This document shows positions 43,324-54,442 of a stretch of 64,000 bases of DNA, piece by piece; position 1 is the first letter of the stretch, and each line of letters begins with the position of its first letter. Under the pieces are notes generated by a model. It was not told the DNA's origin, did not search any database, and saw only the letters and a program-made list of their open reading frames with translations. The translations under genes were made by a program, and so were the position numbers. The stretch spans positions 1,614,559 through 1,678,558 of the forward strand of contig NW_003314299.1 in the NCBI RefSeq assembly GCF_000143415.4. The letters are read 5' to 3'. The stretch is from Selaginella moellendorffii (taxonomy: Eukaryota > Streptophyta > Lycopodiopsida > Selaginellales > Selaginellaceae).

Positions 43324-44633
43324 GGAAGCGTGTGATGGATCCAAGCCAGTTCCTGGTTGCTGAAGCTACCTCCTTTGTGGTCCCAGCAGCATTACAGGAT
43401 GTTGCGGTGTACCTGGATTCAGGTCAGTTCCCAGCAGATTCCTCACCAGTACAACAAAAAGCATTGGAGATCCGAGCACGGGGGTTTTGCCTTCTTGACG
43501 GACACCTTTACAGGAGGACTTCTCAGGAAGTTTTGTTGCGGTGTGTGGGGGAACACGAGGTCCCTGAGCTCCTTCGCGCTTTCCACTCTTGTGCGGGGCA
43601 TTTCTCAGGACGGGTTACAGCACAGCTCCTCTTGCGCCATGGCTACTTTTGGCCTTAGATTCATCAGGACAGCTTGGCCTATGCAAAGTCATGTGAGCAG
43701 TGCCAACGGTTCAACCCCCAGAGCCATGTTCCACGTCTTCCTTTTCAGCTCATCACTTCTCCAGGTCCCTTTTTCCAGTGGGGACTTGACTTCGTTGGCC
43801 CGATCAACCCACCGAGCTCAAAAGGACAGCGATACATCATCGTGGCGACGGACTATTTCACAAAATGGGTCGAGGCCACCCCTTTGCGACAGGCAGATCA
43901 GCAGTCTACAGCAAAGTTTGTCTACGAGTACATCATTTGCCGATTTGGAGTTCCTACTGTTTTGGTTTCTGATCGTGGCAGCGGCTTCCTTGGACAGGTG
44001 ATGCAGCATCTTCTCCAGCAACTGCAGGTCAAGCACGTGAAAAGCAGCAGCTATTATCCGGAGTGCAATGGCCAGGCAGAGTCCAGCAACAAAATATTAA
44101 AGACAGTCATCTCAAAGCTTGTGGAGGATCACCCAAGGTGTTAGCACGAGCACTTGGTTACGGCGTTGTGGGCCTTTCGGACGTCCTTCAAGACATCCAT
44201 CTTTGCGACCCCATTCTCCCTTGTCTATGGGACAGAGGCCATGCTCCCAGTGGAGATCCAGGTGCCATCACTCTCACTTTCACTTCGATACGCAGCAGCG
44301 ATGCAGCTTAGCGATGAGGACAAGCTTCATGCACGTGACTTGGAGGTTCTTGCCTTAGAAGAACAGCGACGATCCACGACTGAACATCTCCTTCGAGGCA
44401 AGCAGAAGATCAAGTCGGTCATCGATCACCAGCGGTCTGCTGAACCATTCGAGGATGGCGATCTCGTTCTACTCAAGGAGTTCACGCCACCTTTGAAATT
44501 CTCCCCTCGCTGGACCGGCCCCTACTTTGTCCAGCGACACATTAGAGGTGGAGCATACGTGCTAGTTGATGCTGAGGGATGTGAGCTCCCACACGCTCAC
44601 AATCACTCTCATCTCAAACGCTTCATCCAGTGA
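43324..44633 (+). pseudogene. E1 integrase and pol C-terminus (continuation after E2)
   Basis: E1's pol frame resumes exactly after the GCGGC duplication. Zinc finger region ELLRAFHSCAGHFSG and SCEQCQRF; integrase core GLDFVGPINPPSS, VLVSDRGSGF, and CNGQAESSNKIL with the catalytic Glu. GPY-type module WTGPYFVQRHI and end SHLKRFIQ. Stops at 43656 (TAG) and 44142 (TAG). Together with the left part this makes one decayed gag-pol frame. Confidence 0.85.
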
Positions 44634-44669
44634 GGTGTTCCTCTTCTCTTCTTTTTCTTTTTCTTTCTA
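44634..44669. other. E1 3' non-coding remnant
   Basis: A short pyrimidine-rich stretch between the E1 pol stop and the palindrome element. E1's polypurine tract and 3' LTR are missing. Confidence 0.5.
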
Positions 44670-44692
44670 AGCTCTATTTCGTTAAAGTGGGA
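44667..44692 (+). repeat. Left terminal inverted repeat
   Basis: Twenty-six bases, CTAAGCTCTATTTCG followed by TTAAAGTGGGA, exactly complementary to 57022-57047. The outer C and the TA may belong to the flank or target. Confidence 0.85.
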
Positions 44693-45326
44693 TTTATTCA
44701 GTAAAATGGGACTAGATACAAATTTTCAAGTATTTGAAAATGACGTGAAATTATATGTTTTTTGTCCAGGGGCTAGACATATCTGGGGCATGGTGACTAG
44801 CGCGGTGACTTTATGTCCAGACTGAGTCCATCTGGTTGTATAATAAATCTCATTGTCAAGGTGAACAAGCCGAATCTGAAGCTAAAGAAGAGCGATGGCA
44901 TGCGCGCACACACTTTTTGTTTGTTCATTGAGCGTGTGGTGAGCTTTCCAAGATGAACGTCATTCCTATTAGCCAGACATATAACTTAATGGTGAGAACA
45001 TTTAGATATTATTCAATGTTATCTTTTTCTAACGAATCTAATTGTGAAGGTGTAGCAAGAGGCATTGCTAGTTTGGAGAAGTCATTTAACTCATTTGACC
45101 CTTGAAATTTTCATGAAACTAAATAACATTCATATTATTAAGGAATTTCTCTAGTACCTTTTTTTTACGACATAGAGGCTTGCATTTCTTTCAAAGGTGA
45201 TTTAGTAAAAGGCCTGAGGGCACATGCCATTCTATTTCTCAGACCGGTATTAAGATATACTAGTGCAAAGGGAAAAAGGTATTTGGTGATCAAGTAAATG
45301 GCATGAGGGCACATGCCATTATAAGC

Positions 45327-45686
45327 CTAAGCGCTAGTGGACACCTCCTTTTTGGTACTCTCAGCGGTACTATCATCCTTCTCCGGGTCAGTTGTTTTGC
45401 TTTGGATTGTTGTCTCTGATGTTATTGGGGCGTTCTCGATAATTGTTAATGTTGCCGTTTGTTCAGAAAAATGATCACCTGGAGTATAGTACGGGGAGTT
45501 TGGAAGACTTATATATTCTACATCTTCACCTATCTCCTTCTCCGTCTCCTTTTCGGCCTCACTTACAGATTTTGTGCTTGCCATGAGAACGCTCTTCACC
45601 CTAAAATATGGAGTTCGTTGTGTTATAAAAGGAAACCAACACACACGCTGCAAGGGAATGATGGTACATAAAGCACGTAAGCCCAC
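45327..45686 (-). CDS. Small hypothetical protein within the TIR element
   Basis: A 119-aa frame; the internal ATG near 45583 gives MASTKSVSEAEKETEKEIGE. It is acidic, rich in Ser, Thr and Glu, and has no recognised domain. It lies downstream of the putative transposase gene on the same strand and could be a separate exon or chance. I cannot assign a function. Confidence 0.3.
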   Translation of the reverse strand: MGLRALCTIIPLQRVCWFPFITQRTPYFRVKSVLMASTKSVSEAEKETEKEIGEDVEYISLPNSPYYTPGDHFSEQTATLTIIENAPITSETTIQSKTTDPEKDDSTAESTKKEVSTSA

Positions 45687-45799
45687 AATATGGGTTTATG
45701 TGCCATTAATATGGGCCACATGCCATATTATTAGATTTATGCACGTGTGATTGGTAAATGCATATGTCACATCATCTTTGTTTTACCTCACACACTATA

Positions 45800-48700
45800 T
45801 CAGGCCTCCTCTGATTCAGATTCGGATTGTTCACCTTGAAATAAAATACATTAGAAATTTAGTAAAGGAATATTAATGAATCTCACCTTGAACCCGGGTT
45901 ATGAATGCTCTTGCTGCATCTCTTGCATGATCTGGCAAGGTGATGGTGGCACTCTGCTTCCGCATCCAACCATGCACAACATTATCCACCGATATGCTCA
46001 TGCTGGGATCCCTTGGATTCAGCACCCATCTCTTTTCTAGGCAATCCTTCGTATATCCGGAACTTGGCTTGAACCACTCCACAGTTACATTGAAGGAGTT
46101 AGTTTCCGTGTCCTCCTCTGCATCAGTGATGCAGCGCCCCACCCATATCATTTGTTTTTTATTACTGGGTCTGACAAGCACGACCATTCCTTTGCAGACC
46201 TGTACTGGATTGAATGCTGAATCCGGCTTTTTGTTCCTCGGCCCACAATAGTGATCCTCAACATCGTTATCTGTCACTGCATTTCCAGAGGACATTGTTC
46301 CGCTACTATCTGGTGCTCTGGGTTCTGGCCAAAAGGACTCTTCCAATTCTTCATATACAACCGGCCCATTTTGGATAGCAGATATAATCTTCTCCCAGTA
46401 TTCGAGCAAAGGCTTGCACCTCTGAAAATAGGATTCTCCACCAAACACCAACCCCCTCTTCCAGAAGGCAATATGCTGTCTAATCCCGGCCACTATACTT
46501 TCCTGGTCTTTGAGTCCATCCGGGTGCATCGGCATCATAGGTTCCCCAGTTATGGGATCTCTCTTGAAGAGTTCAATGCCGTCCACTGGCAGCCACACTG
46601 TGTCCCATTCTCTCATCTTGTACCTCATCACTGGAGCACCGTCACACATGCTGAAATGAAACTGAAGAGGCTTGGAGTGGCCAATCAGCGTTTCGGATCC
46701 GTCCCTGATGTAGCCTCTTACAAACCCCTTAAAGTCTGGAACCTCTGTCAGAAGTGCAGCTTCAACAGTGCCTTTGATGCAATTTTGGAATTCATCGTAG
46801 AGTTGTGGGAGGGTGAGGACATTGGATCGCCGGAGGGACTCTGCCAGGTGACTGAACATGGCATCGACGTCTTCATGAGTGTGCCCAACCATGAGAAAGC
46901 CAAGTGTAACCGTTTCAAATATGCCTTTGGCAACAAGCATCGCCAAGTACGCGAAGACGTACATGTTTTTGTTCTCACTGCCAGCATTGTCTGTTTGGAG
47001 CAGAAGATGGGGTGGAAGGCCACATCGGCCGCAAGAACTTCCTTGAGATTCTGCTTCGTTTGGATGAGGCTGTGCATTCACCGGGCGACCAGCCTCGTCG
47101 GAATGGCATGAGGCCTCACGTGATAACCCTACAATCTGACGGCCAACATATTCACTGGGATGGCATGGGGCCCCACGCGATACTGCAAGCCTTTGCTCCT
47201 CCTCCAGCTGAACCCTGTATGGGGTTCGATCGATAAGGGCCTTATGCAAGGGTTGGCCATTCAGCTCAGTCTGTGCACTTTGCAGAGACCTTAAGTGTTT
47301 TGCTAGGGACGCAATCATCATGTTTGCACCCCCGCCACCCCATAGAGGTACAAAGAAGTTCCCATAGTTCTGGGCACCATGCCCATGAGCGATTATGCCA
47401 AATAGAGACACAGGCAGCTGCATGGATGAAGAGATTGCCTTGGGGGCAGGATTGAGTCGAGGTAAGCACGTCTTTTTCTGGTCCATTTTGTCATGGATGA
47501 TGCAGAAGTAAGAGTCAGGTCTCTCCATGGAGAGAATCCTGTTATGATAATATGCAGTCCTGCAGCTTCTCTGCTCGATGTTGTGGTCGAGCCGCCTTCT
47601 AACCAACGTCTCTCGCTCTTGAGCGCTGCAAGAATTCTTCGACAAAGCCATTTTGATAGCAGTGCACTCGTCACACTTTGAAAAGCTGGAGTACTTTCCT
47701 ATACTCACATCCCTGAACCTGTTGCTCCACAATCTACTAAATCTAGATTGGCTCAGCTTCCTGTAGCCATTACTCTGGAGTTCCCGATTCACATCTTCCA
47801 ATATGGCCCCCTTGGTATACATGGAAGGGAGAACTCGTTGGGTGTCTCGTGTTCCATCTTCCAAGAGGCGGGTTTTATGTGGTTGCTGCTCGCTACATGT
47901 CTCGACAAACCTCTTGAAGATTGCCTCTCCATATACAACATGACCCCTGGTTTTGTGCGTACCGTCGTTCCCATGGACTGCCTGTTGAACCCTTTGTTCC
48001 TCGAACTCAGTTTTGATTCTGTAGAATGTGGTTCGAGGGACTCCATAAATGATTCTCCATGCCTTCATGCAGACCAAACCCCTCTGGAAGACCATGCCCC
48101 CCACCTGATGTTCTGAAGCATCAACAGATGACCGTAATGCCTCATACACAAAATTGCGAGCTGCCTTCCAGGACAATGTCTTGTATCTTGCTCTCTCCTC
48201 TTCAATAGCATCCCAATCAGCATGTTGACAGCACCTCCTCTTGCAACAAGCAACTGTCGAGACCATTCGAACCTCCATCGCCATTTTCTGCCTTTTCGGT
48301 TCGTTGCTCAGATCCCTTTGGCTGCGCTTTAGGAAGGTGTACTTTCTTTTCCCATGAAGAGATGTTCTGTCATCAGTTGTAGTGGTGTTTGATTGTGAAT
48401 CCTTCACATTCTCAAACACTAAGTGCCTCAATTTCCACCGCACAATGCTTCCAATAGTCAGACTGTTTTCTTCTGTGTCAACAACCCCTAAAATCGCAAC
48501 TCCAATATCATCCCAGCCCAATTCTTGATTAGCAACCGCATCTCTTGGATCGACAACTATGGCTAAGCCCTCAGCTACCACCTCCCCCTCGGGGTTGTTT
48601 AGAAACACCTTGGCCTGAATCCATGTAGCACGGTTCTTAAGATCCACGGAGGGAACATGCGTCGCACTTGCGCTGTCCCCAACATCTGCTTTCTTCTGAA

Positions 48701-48923
48701 GATTTTTCAAGGCAACAACAACATTTACCCCGACGACCATCTCTCCTCGTTCAATAGCGACCACATTCCCATCGAAGACAGTCTCTACTGATACAGCAGC
48801 ATTGCCTTCCCCAAGCCTTTGACAGTGTATAACAAAGTTTCGATCCATAGACACAAGGGTCCCTTTTGCAACTCTCTTCCCACCATTCAAAATGTAAACC
48901 TTTTCCCCAACCCTGAAGGCCAT
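45800..48923 (-). CDS. DUF7869-like RNase H-fold protein, putative transposase
   Basis: A 1,016-aa uninterrupted frame from ATG 48923. A consensus intron (45835-45886) near the 3' end would replace the last few residues with GEQSESESEEA, giving about 1,023 aa; the unspliced frame stops at 45873. An AG two bases before the ATG suggests a 5'-UTR intron. N-terminus: small beta-rich repeats (VGEKVYILNGGKRVAKGTL). Middle: Cys-rich CCKRRCC near 226 and CDEC near 417. Core: SYFCIIHDKMDQKKTCLP (acidic D478, D481), LLLQTDNAGSENKN (D645) and VGHTHEDVDAMF (E684, D685, D687). This D/D/E-D arrangement is what an RNase H-fold transposase would show. From memory it matches the plant/animal DUF7869 group; catalytic function is my inference. 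Residues 581-612 contain two in-frame copies of the element's palindrome. Confidence 0.75.
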
Positions 48924-51810
48924 TCTGAAAGTGCAGAAAAGAAGTTAAAACCATACAAAAAATGATTGGAGAATGGCCTAAATCATAACATACCAAACAA
49001 CCTCAATAGCATGAGGCCACATGCCATTATTCAAACATGCTATTGACACCCACGTGAAATTTCGCATTCACAAAATTGGCATGAGGCCTCATGCCATCTT
49101 GATATACACACAGCTGCAGGCAAGTAAAAACATACATAACAATACGCTAGCCATGAAATTGCAAGGGCCCAAGATGGCATGTGGCCTCATGCCATTTCTA
49201 AATGTGGTCCTAAGCCATTCCATGGTGAACATACCAGGAAGCACAAGTGCCGAATATCAAGAGGAAGCGGTAGCCACACCAAAGACAGTGCCGCTCGCAA
49301 CACCGCAACTGCTCGTAGCGCCGCTCGCACAAACTGCCACTCGCATAAACTGCCGCTCGCAATGGCGCTCGCAATGCCGCAACCGCTCGTAGACGCATAA
49401 ACCACAGCCCACAACACCGCTTACACAAACAGCGCTCACTGCGCTCAGTGGAACCAAGAACACGGCGCACAAAAATGATAGACCTAGGAATGAGTTCGAG
49501 AATTCAAAAATAACACACGCTTGAACGTCACATCAAATCCTCTGACAAACCAGATCTTATGATTCCTCTGACAAATTTCAAACTGAGTAGCTTCTAGACT
49601 TTGCTGTCGGAGGTTGAACTTTGTCACATCATGTCCTTGCCTCGATCCAGCTGTGCCATGTCAGTGATTCGAACTTTGCCATGCCATGTCAGCGATCCGC
49701 GCCAAGATTATTTGCCGTGTAAAGGAATAATTATGCTGTGTGTGTACGTCCATTTATGGCAATATAATGCCACATGCCATTCAAAGAATAATGCTAGTCG
49801 AGCATCTTTTGGTGCATTTTTGGGTTCAAAATTGCATGAGCCCACACGCTATAAAGTTTACCTGTACCAAAAATAGAAACAGCTTTATTTACTTGGGAAT
49901 TTATATGGCTGAGGCATTTTTAAACTTACAAACACATGCCCTACTTACATTCCTTTGGTTGCTTAAAATTCAAAAATATTATAAACCTTTCTTTTTGCAT
50001 TTTCAATGTTTTCAATTATGGTTTTTGATTTTCGCAGGACCAGCCTAGTAATCTATTTGCATCCCGTCATGTTTATAGCTAGCTTTCGTTTGTCCCCTTC
50101 GCTAGCCTGAGATACATCTGCTCGGCATCTGCCTCTTACAGCATTTGCCCAGAAAGGGCATCTTTCTTCACGCAGCATTTGCCACATGTTTAGGGTTTAG
50201 GGTTTAGCAATTCAGTAGCTTGATAAACATGCAAATACAGAACTTGATGCAAAATCCTTTGATATGTCACAATGCCCCTAGGACCATAAACACATTTCAA
50301 TAGAGAGGGTCCTTTCATTTCATAACTCCTTATGTAGATCTTGGTGAAACCAGAGTTAGTGAAGTTAGTTTCTTGTGATCCTGCATCTGATTGTGATGTC
50401 CCTGCAGTGTCGATGGAAAGGTCAATGCACACCAAACTGTAAAATCTTGGAGCAAAATAACGGTCGGATCTATGGCAAATGCCCCTGAAACATTGTAAGG
50501 CTCGTGTGGTCTCATGTGGTGTCCGATCGAGATGCTTCTTTGCAGGGTCATCAAGAAAGACATTGTATACCATTCTGTAAAATCTAGTTGCAATCTAACG
50601 GTTGGATCTCTAGAAAACTCAAAAAATCTCGCGCGTGTCAGAATATCCTAGGAATATACTCCTATGTGCCCTTGAAAATGGCATGCGGCCCCACGCCATT
50701 CAAGAGATAACGGCAGATGACGCTGAGAATTTTTTGGTGCATTTTTTGGGTTCAAACTTGCATGAGCCCACACGCTATAAAGTTTATCTTTGCCAAATAG
50801 AGAAAAGTTTATCTGTGTCATGTGAGGTAGTTACAGTCCTTTGTGCTCGGCATCTGCCTCTTGCAGCATTTGCACTGAAAAGGAATTTTTCTCCATTCAG
50901 CATTTGGCCCTGAAAATGGCATGCGCCCACACGCCATTCAAGGAATAACGCCACAGGACGCCTGGATTTTTGGGTTTAAAATGTTTAGGGTTTTTTGGGT
51001 TTTTTCAAAATATTTTGGGTCCAACGTTTTTTGGGTTTCTTTGGTTCAAAATTGCATGAGCCCACACGCTATAATATTGATTTGAGAGAAAAATAGAAAC
51101 AGATAGAATTTCTTTATTTAGCTGAACATCTGCCATTTTTGGAAATACAAGATGCTTTGGAATATCCAATCATGCATGGTATAAATATAGCGAGGGTATT
51201 AAATGATATCCCAATCATGATCTTTCTTTTGGATTTCGCTTGCATGCAGTCCGAGGAATGATGACGTTGCGGATTTCTTTTGGATTTTGCGTGCTTGCAT
51301 GCGCGCGGCAATCTAGAAATTAATGGTGGCGCCCAAGTCCGAGGAATGATGACGTGGCAGGATTACCAACCGTTGTGACATTTCGCGCATGTGAGGTTAG
51401 GTTTTGCATTTTGTTTTGTACTCGCGCTCGCGCTCGCATCACACTCGCGCTCGCGCTCGCATCACACTCGCGCTCCCGCTCGCATCGCGCTCCCACTCGC
51501 GATCACGCTCACTTCTCTACAGGTTTCTCGTGTGCATCGGCGTCCAGTCGCGCTTGCATCACACTCGCGCTCGCATCGCGCTCGTGTGCATCGGCATCCA
51601 CTTCAAGACACACCCAGTTTGTAACTTCGCCGCCAACTCCGCCGCCCACTCCGCCACCCACACGCAGCCCACTTGGCGTCTCGGGAGATTTCAGCACCAC
51701 TCTCCAACTGTAAGTGGCAGAGTAGCCTTGCTGCTACGATCTGCTGCACACACAGTGCACATTCGCCAGCGAGTCCGGCCTCGATTGTCACGGCCTCCAT
51801 TCGGCTTCAA
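48924..51810. promoter_or_regulatory. Central spacer between the two divergent genes of the TIR element
   Basis: 2.9 kb with no supported gene. It contains five full palindromes, three variant palindromes, and GCTCGCA-type low-complexity tracts (49285-49400 and 51418-51600). A module of about 100 bp is repeated three times (49756-49880, 50678-50800, 50916-51110), each running from a palindrome through TTTTTGGGTT to the variant palindrome. TTTAGGG repeats lie at 50189-50207. It must hold the promoters of both genes. Confidence 0.55.
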
Positions 51811-54326
51811 ATGGTAAGTCTTTTAGACCAAGTAGAAAATGGCATGAGGCCACATGCCATTCAGTAGCAACATTGGCATGCACCGATTGGGCTCTCGAGT
51901 GCAGTCCGGTTATAGATGGCGTGTAGCCTCACGCCATCTTAGGATGCAGCCTCAAGATATGTGATGCAGTGGTGAATGGCGTGTGGCCTCACGTTATTTC
52001 CAGCTGCTAGCTTTTCATCTGTCAGCTCTAATTGTTGTGCATTTCTGAACAGGCGAGGAATTGCGTTCTTCTTCCAGCCACTGTCAATGTGGATGCAGAG
52101 AAGGGGGAGGAGCTCACCAGTTGGACTTTCGGGATGGAAGGCGAGGATCTGAGGCTGTACAACACAGATGGTGGGAGAAAAGAATGCATGGGGATCCTCA
52201 TCCAAGTGACAGACACTCCATGCAGTTCCATGCAAGAATATGGACTGGCACTTGTGGTAGAGACAGCGTCCGCCTTCAAGATCCACCTTGCACATCCTAG
52301 CGGCTTCCCGGAGGGGGGCAGCGGCTATGAGGAATTCCTAGAGGGAGCTAGGGAGAGCTTGTCCAGGAGGCCCACAATTTCAAAGACGCTGCGGGTCTAT
52401 GAAGATCACATGGAATCCACGGACCTCACCTACGGCGATGTTCAAAAACTATATTCCAACATTGAGCCGTTGAGAGTGCCTCCAGTTTGCGAAGCGAAGG
52501 GGAAGGGGGTCGATCTGGAAACTACCCCGAAGCAGAAAAGGGTGGTCAAGCTCAAGCCGACGTCCGACTCTGCTGCTCCAAAAAAGAAGCTACTCGGTGA
52601 TGCCATTGCCTCGGGTTCGAACACTACACCCACCAAAAAGAAGAGCCGTAAAGAGCAGAAAGAGCAAGAAGAGGCAGCAAAAATTGTCGCAGATAATAGT
52701 ACTTGTTACTATTCCAACAAAGTATATACAATCGACGTGAGCCGTATCGACATCCAAAGCAAATACAACCACAGGCTAGTATCTGATGAGTGGGTGGAGA
52801 AACTGAAGCAGAAGATGCTGGCAAGTCCAGTAACACCCGACATCGCAGACGTGATCCCCTACTACCGAACAATGAAGGGCGAGACGAGGTTTCCAGACTT
52901 GATCAATAGGAAGGTGTTGGACGATCAGAACATCCGGTTCTATGCCGTCTCCGGGCAGCATTCTAGCTTGGCGATGCAACAGATAGTTGTGGATATTATG
53001 GTGGGCGAGGAGGTGAAGAAAGTCTTCAAGACAAGAGTTGTCCGCCTGATAAAAGGCAACTCGCCCCTCCGATCTATCATATACATCTCCCACGCGCAGA
53101 ATGTCAAGCAAGAAACGTGCTACAAATCGGGTCTGCACGAGACATTGGCACGAACACGGAAGCTCTGGGTTCAACTGAAGAAGCCACAAAAACCAGGACA
53201 AGGATGTGCACTAGCAACTAGCGCCTGGCAGGTAAGCCTCGTTGCATGTGGCATAGCATGTGGCCTCACGCCATTTCCATTACAGGCATCCATAACATTC
53301 TACTCGCGACAAAAGCTGTTTTTGACAAATGGGTAGATGTGCTGAGGAAGTACCATGACAGGGAGTTGCTAAACTCAATGGGTGTGGAGGACGGCCGGAA
53401 GCCCAATGATTTGAAGCTCAACGCCTTGCGTTTCTCGCGGTCTCTAGACGACGATGACCTTCTGACAGTGGCTAATGCTCTTCTACGTGGTGAGGTAGTC
53501 TTCAACAAGACCAAAATGACTCCCGGCCATATTGTGACATACGAGGACTTGTGCACGACTCTGAGAGCTCGTGCGCTATTGAAGGATTGGATCTTCGAGC
53601 AAGTGGCCGTGGCGAGGGTGAGCATCGACACCACGCAAGAGATGATGGAAGAGCTGGACTTGTCAAATGAAGACATCGACGACTACGTGAAGGGGGCCCC
53701 CAAGTTCATCGATCTGCTGCGGGATGCCACGAAAAGTAAAGCTGAGAAGTTGGATCAGTATCCAAATTTCATTAAGAGGGATGTCGACCGCCGGCTTCAG
53801 AAACAGCTCGACCCCCCAGCAGAGGCCTATTGAGAACCTTACTGGGTATACGTGAATTCGGATGAGGATCAAAGGTGGAGGAGCATCGTTTCCCGCGGAG
53901 ATGAGCAGGTCAAGAACATCTTTTGTGTGATGGACTTCACAAACGAGGAGATCACTCATGCAGACGAAGTCAGCTCCATCATTGACTTAATGGTGGGACT
54001 TGCGGAGGTGGAATCTTCAGTCCACTATATGATCTACGACTCCGAATCCTATCACAAGTTCTGGAAGGCCTTGAACGAGGTGAAGGCTCGGTTGAAAGGC
54101 AAGGAGATGCGGGAGATCCATGGGATAATGGCTAAGAAGAAGATACCGACGAATGTCCGCATCTTCACACTCGCCCTTGTTATTGGTCCTGCAGCAGAGT
54201 GGGACTGGAGTGACTTCCCAGCTTCGTTCAACAAAGCCGATCGAATTGATCTGAGGGAGGTCAATTTACCCGTGCCTGAGGAACTGAAGACGGCTATGGA
54301 GCTTTCGAATCCAAAGAAAGCTCCAG
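51811..54326 (+). pseudogene. Multi-exon gene of the TIR element, 5' part with possible ParB-like region
   Basis: Proposed exons: an ATG at 51811-51813 followed at once by GTAAGT, then 52053-53231 (ARNCVLLPATVNVDAEKGE...), then 53286-54326. Residues about 226-367 (KVYTIDVSRIDIQ, LVSDEWVEKLKQKML, FYAVSGQHSSLAMQQI, VVRLIKGNSPLRS) resemble the layout of ParB/sulfiredoxin-like domains (signature GxHR-like at SGQHS), a weak match. The join 53231/53286 is out of phase by one base, although all later introns are phase 1. A TGA at 53831-53833 interrupts exon 3, with the frame going on as EPYWVYVNSDEDQRW. So this copy is probably damaged, or my splice choice at 53231 is wrong. Function unknown. Confidence 0.5.
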
Positions 54327-54442
54327 GTGCAGCATGGGAAATGCTCAGCTGGGTCTTCAACGCAATAGCTTTTCAAATGCTTTTCAAGTCAGGGCCACGT
54401 TTTTCTCATCTCGTCGTCTTTGAAGGGTGCAAGAACGTGCAG

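Noticed and set aside
46251-47111. 286-aa plus-strand frame
   Set aside because: Antisense shadow of the putative transposase, which has clear conserved motifs on the minus strand.
51354-51817. Overlapping Ala/Arg/Ser-rich frames near 51.4-51.8 kb
   Set aside because: Produced by GCTCGC-type tandem repeats; at most part of the 5' leader of the element's plus gene.
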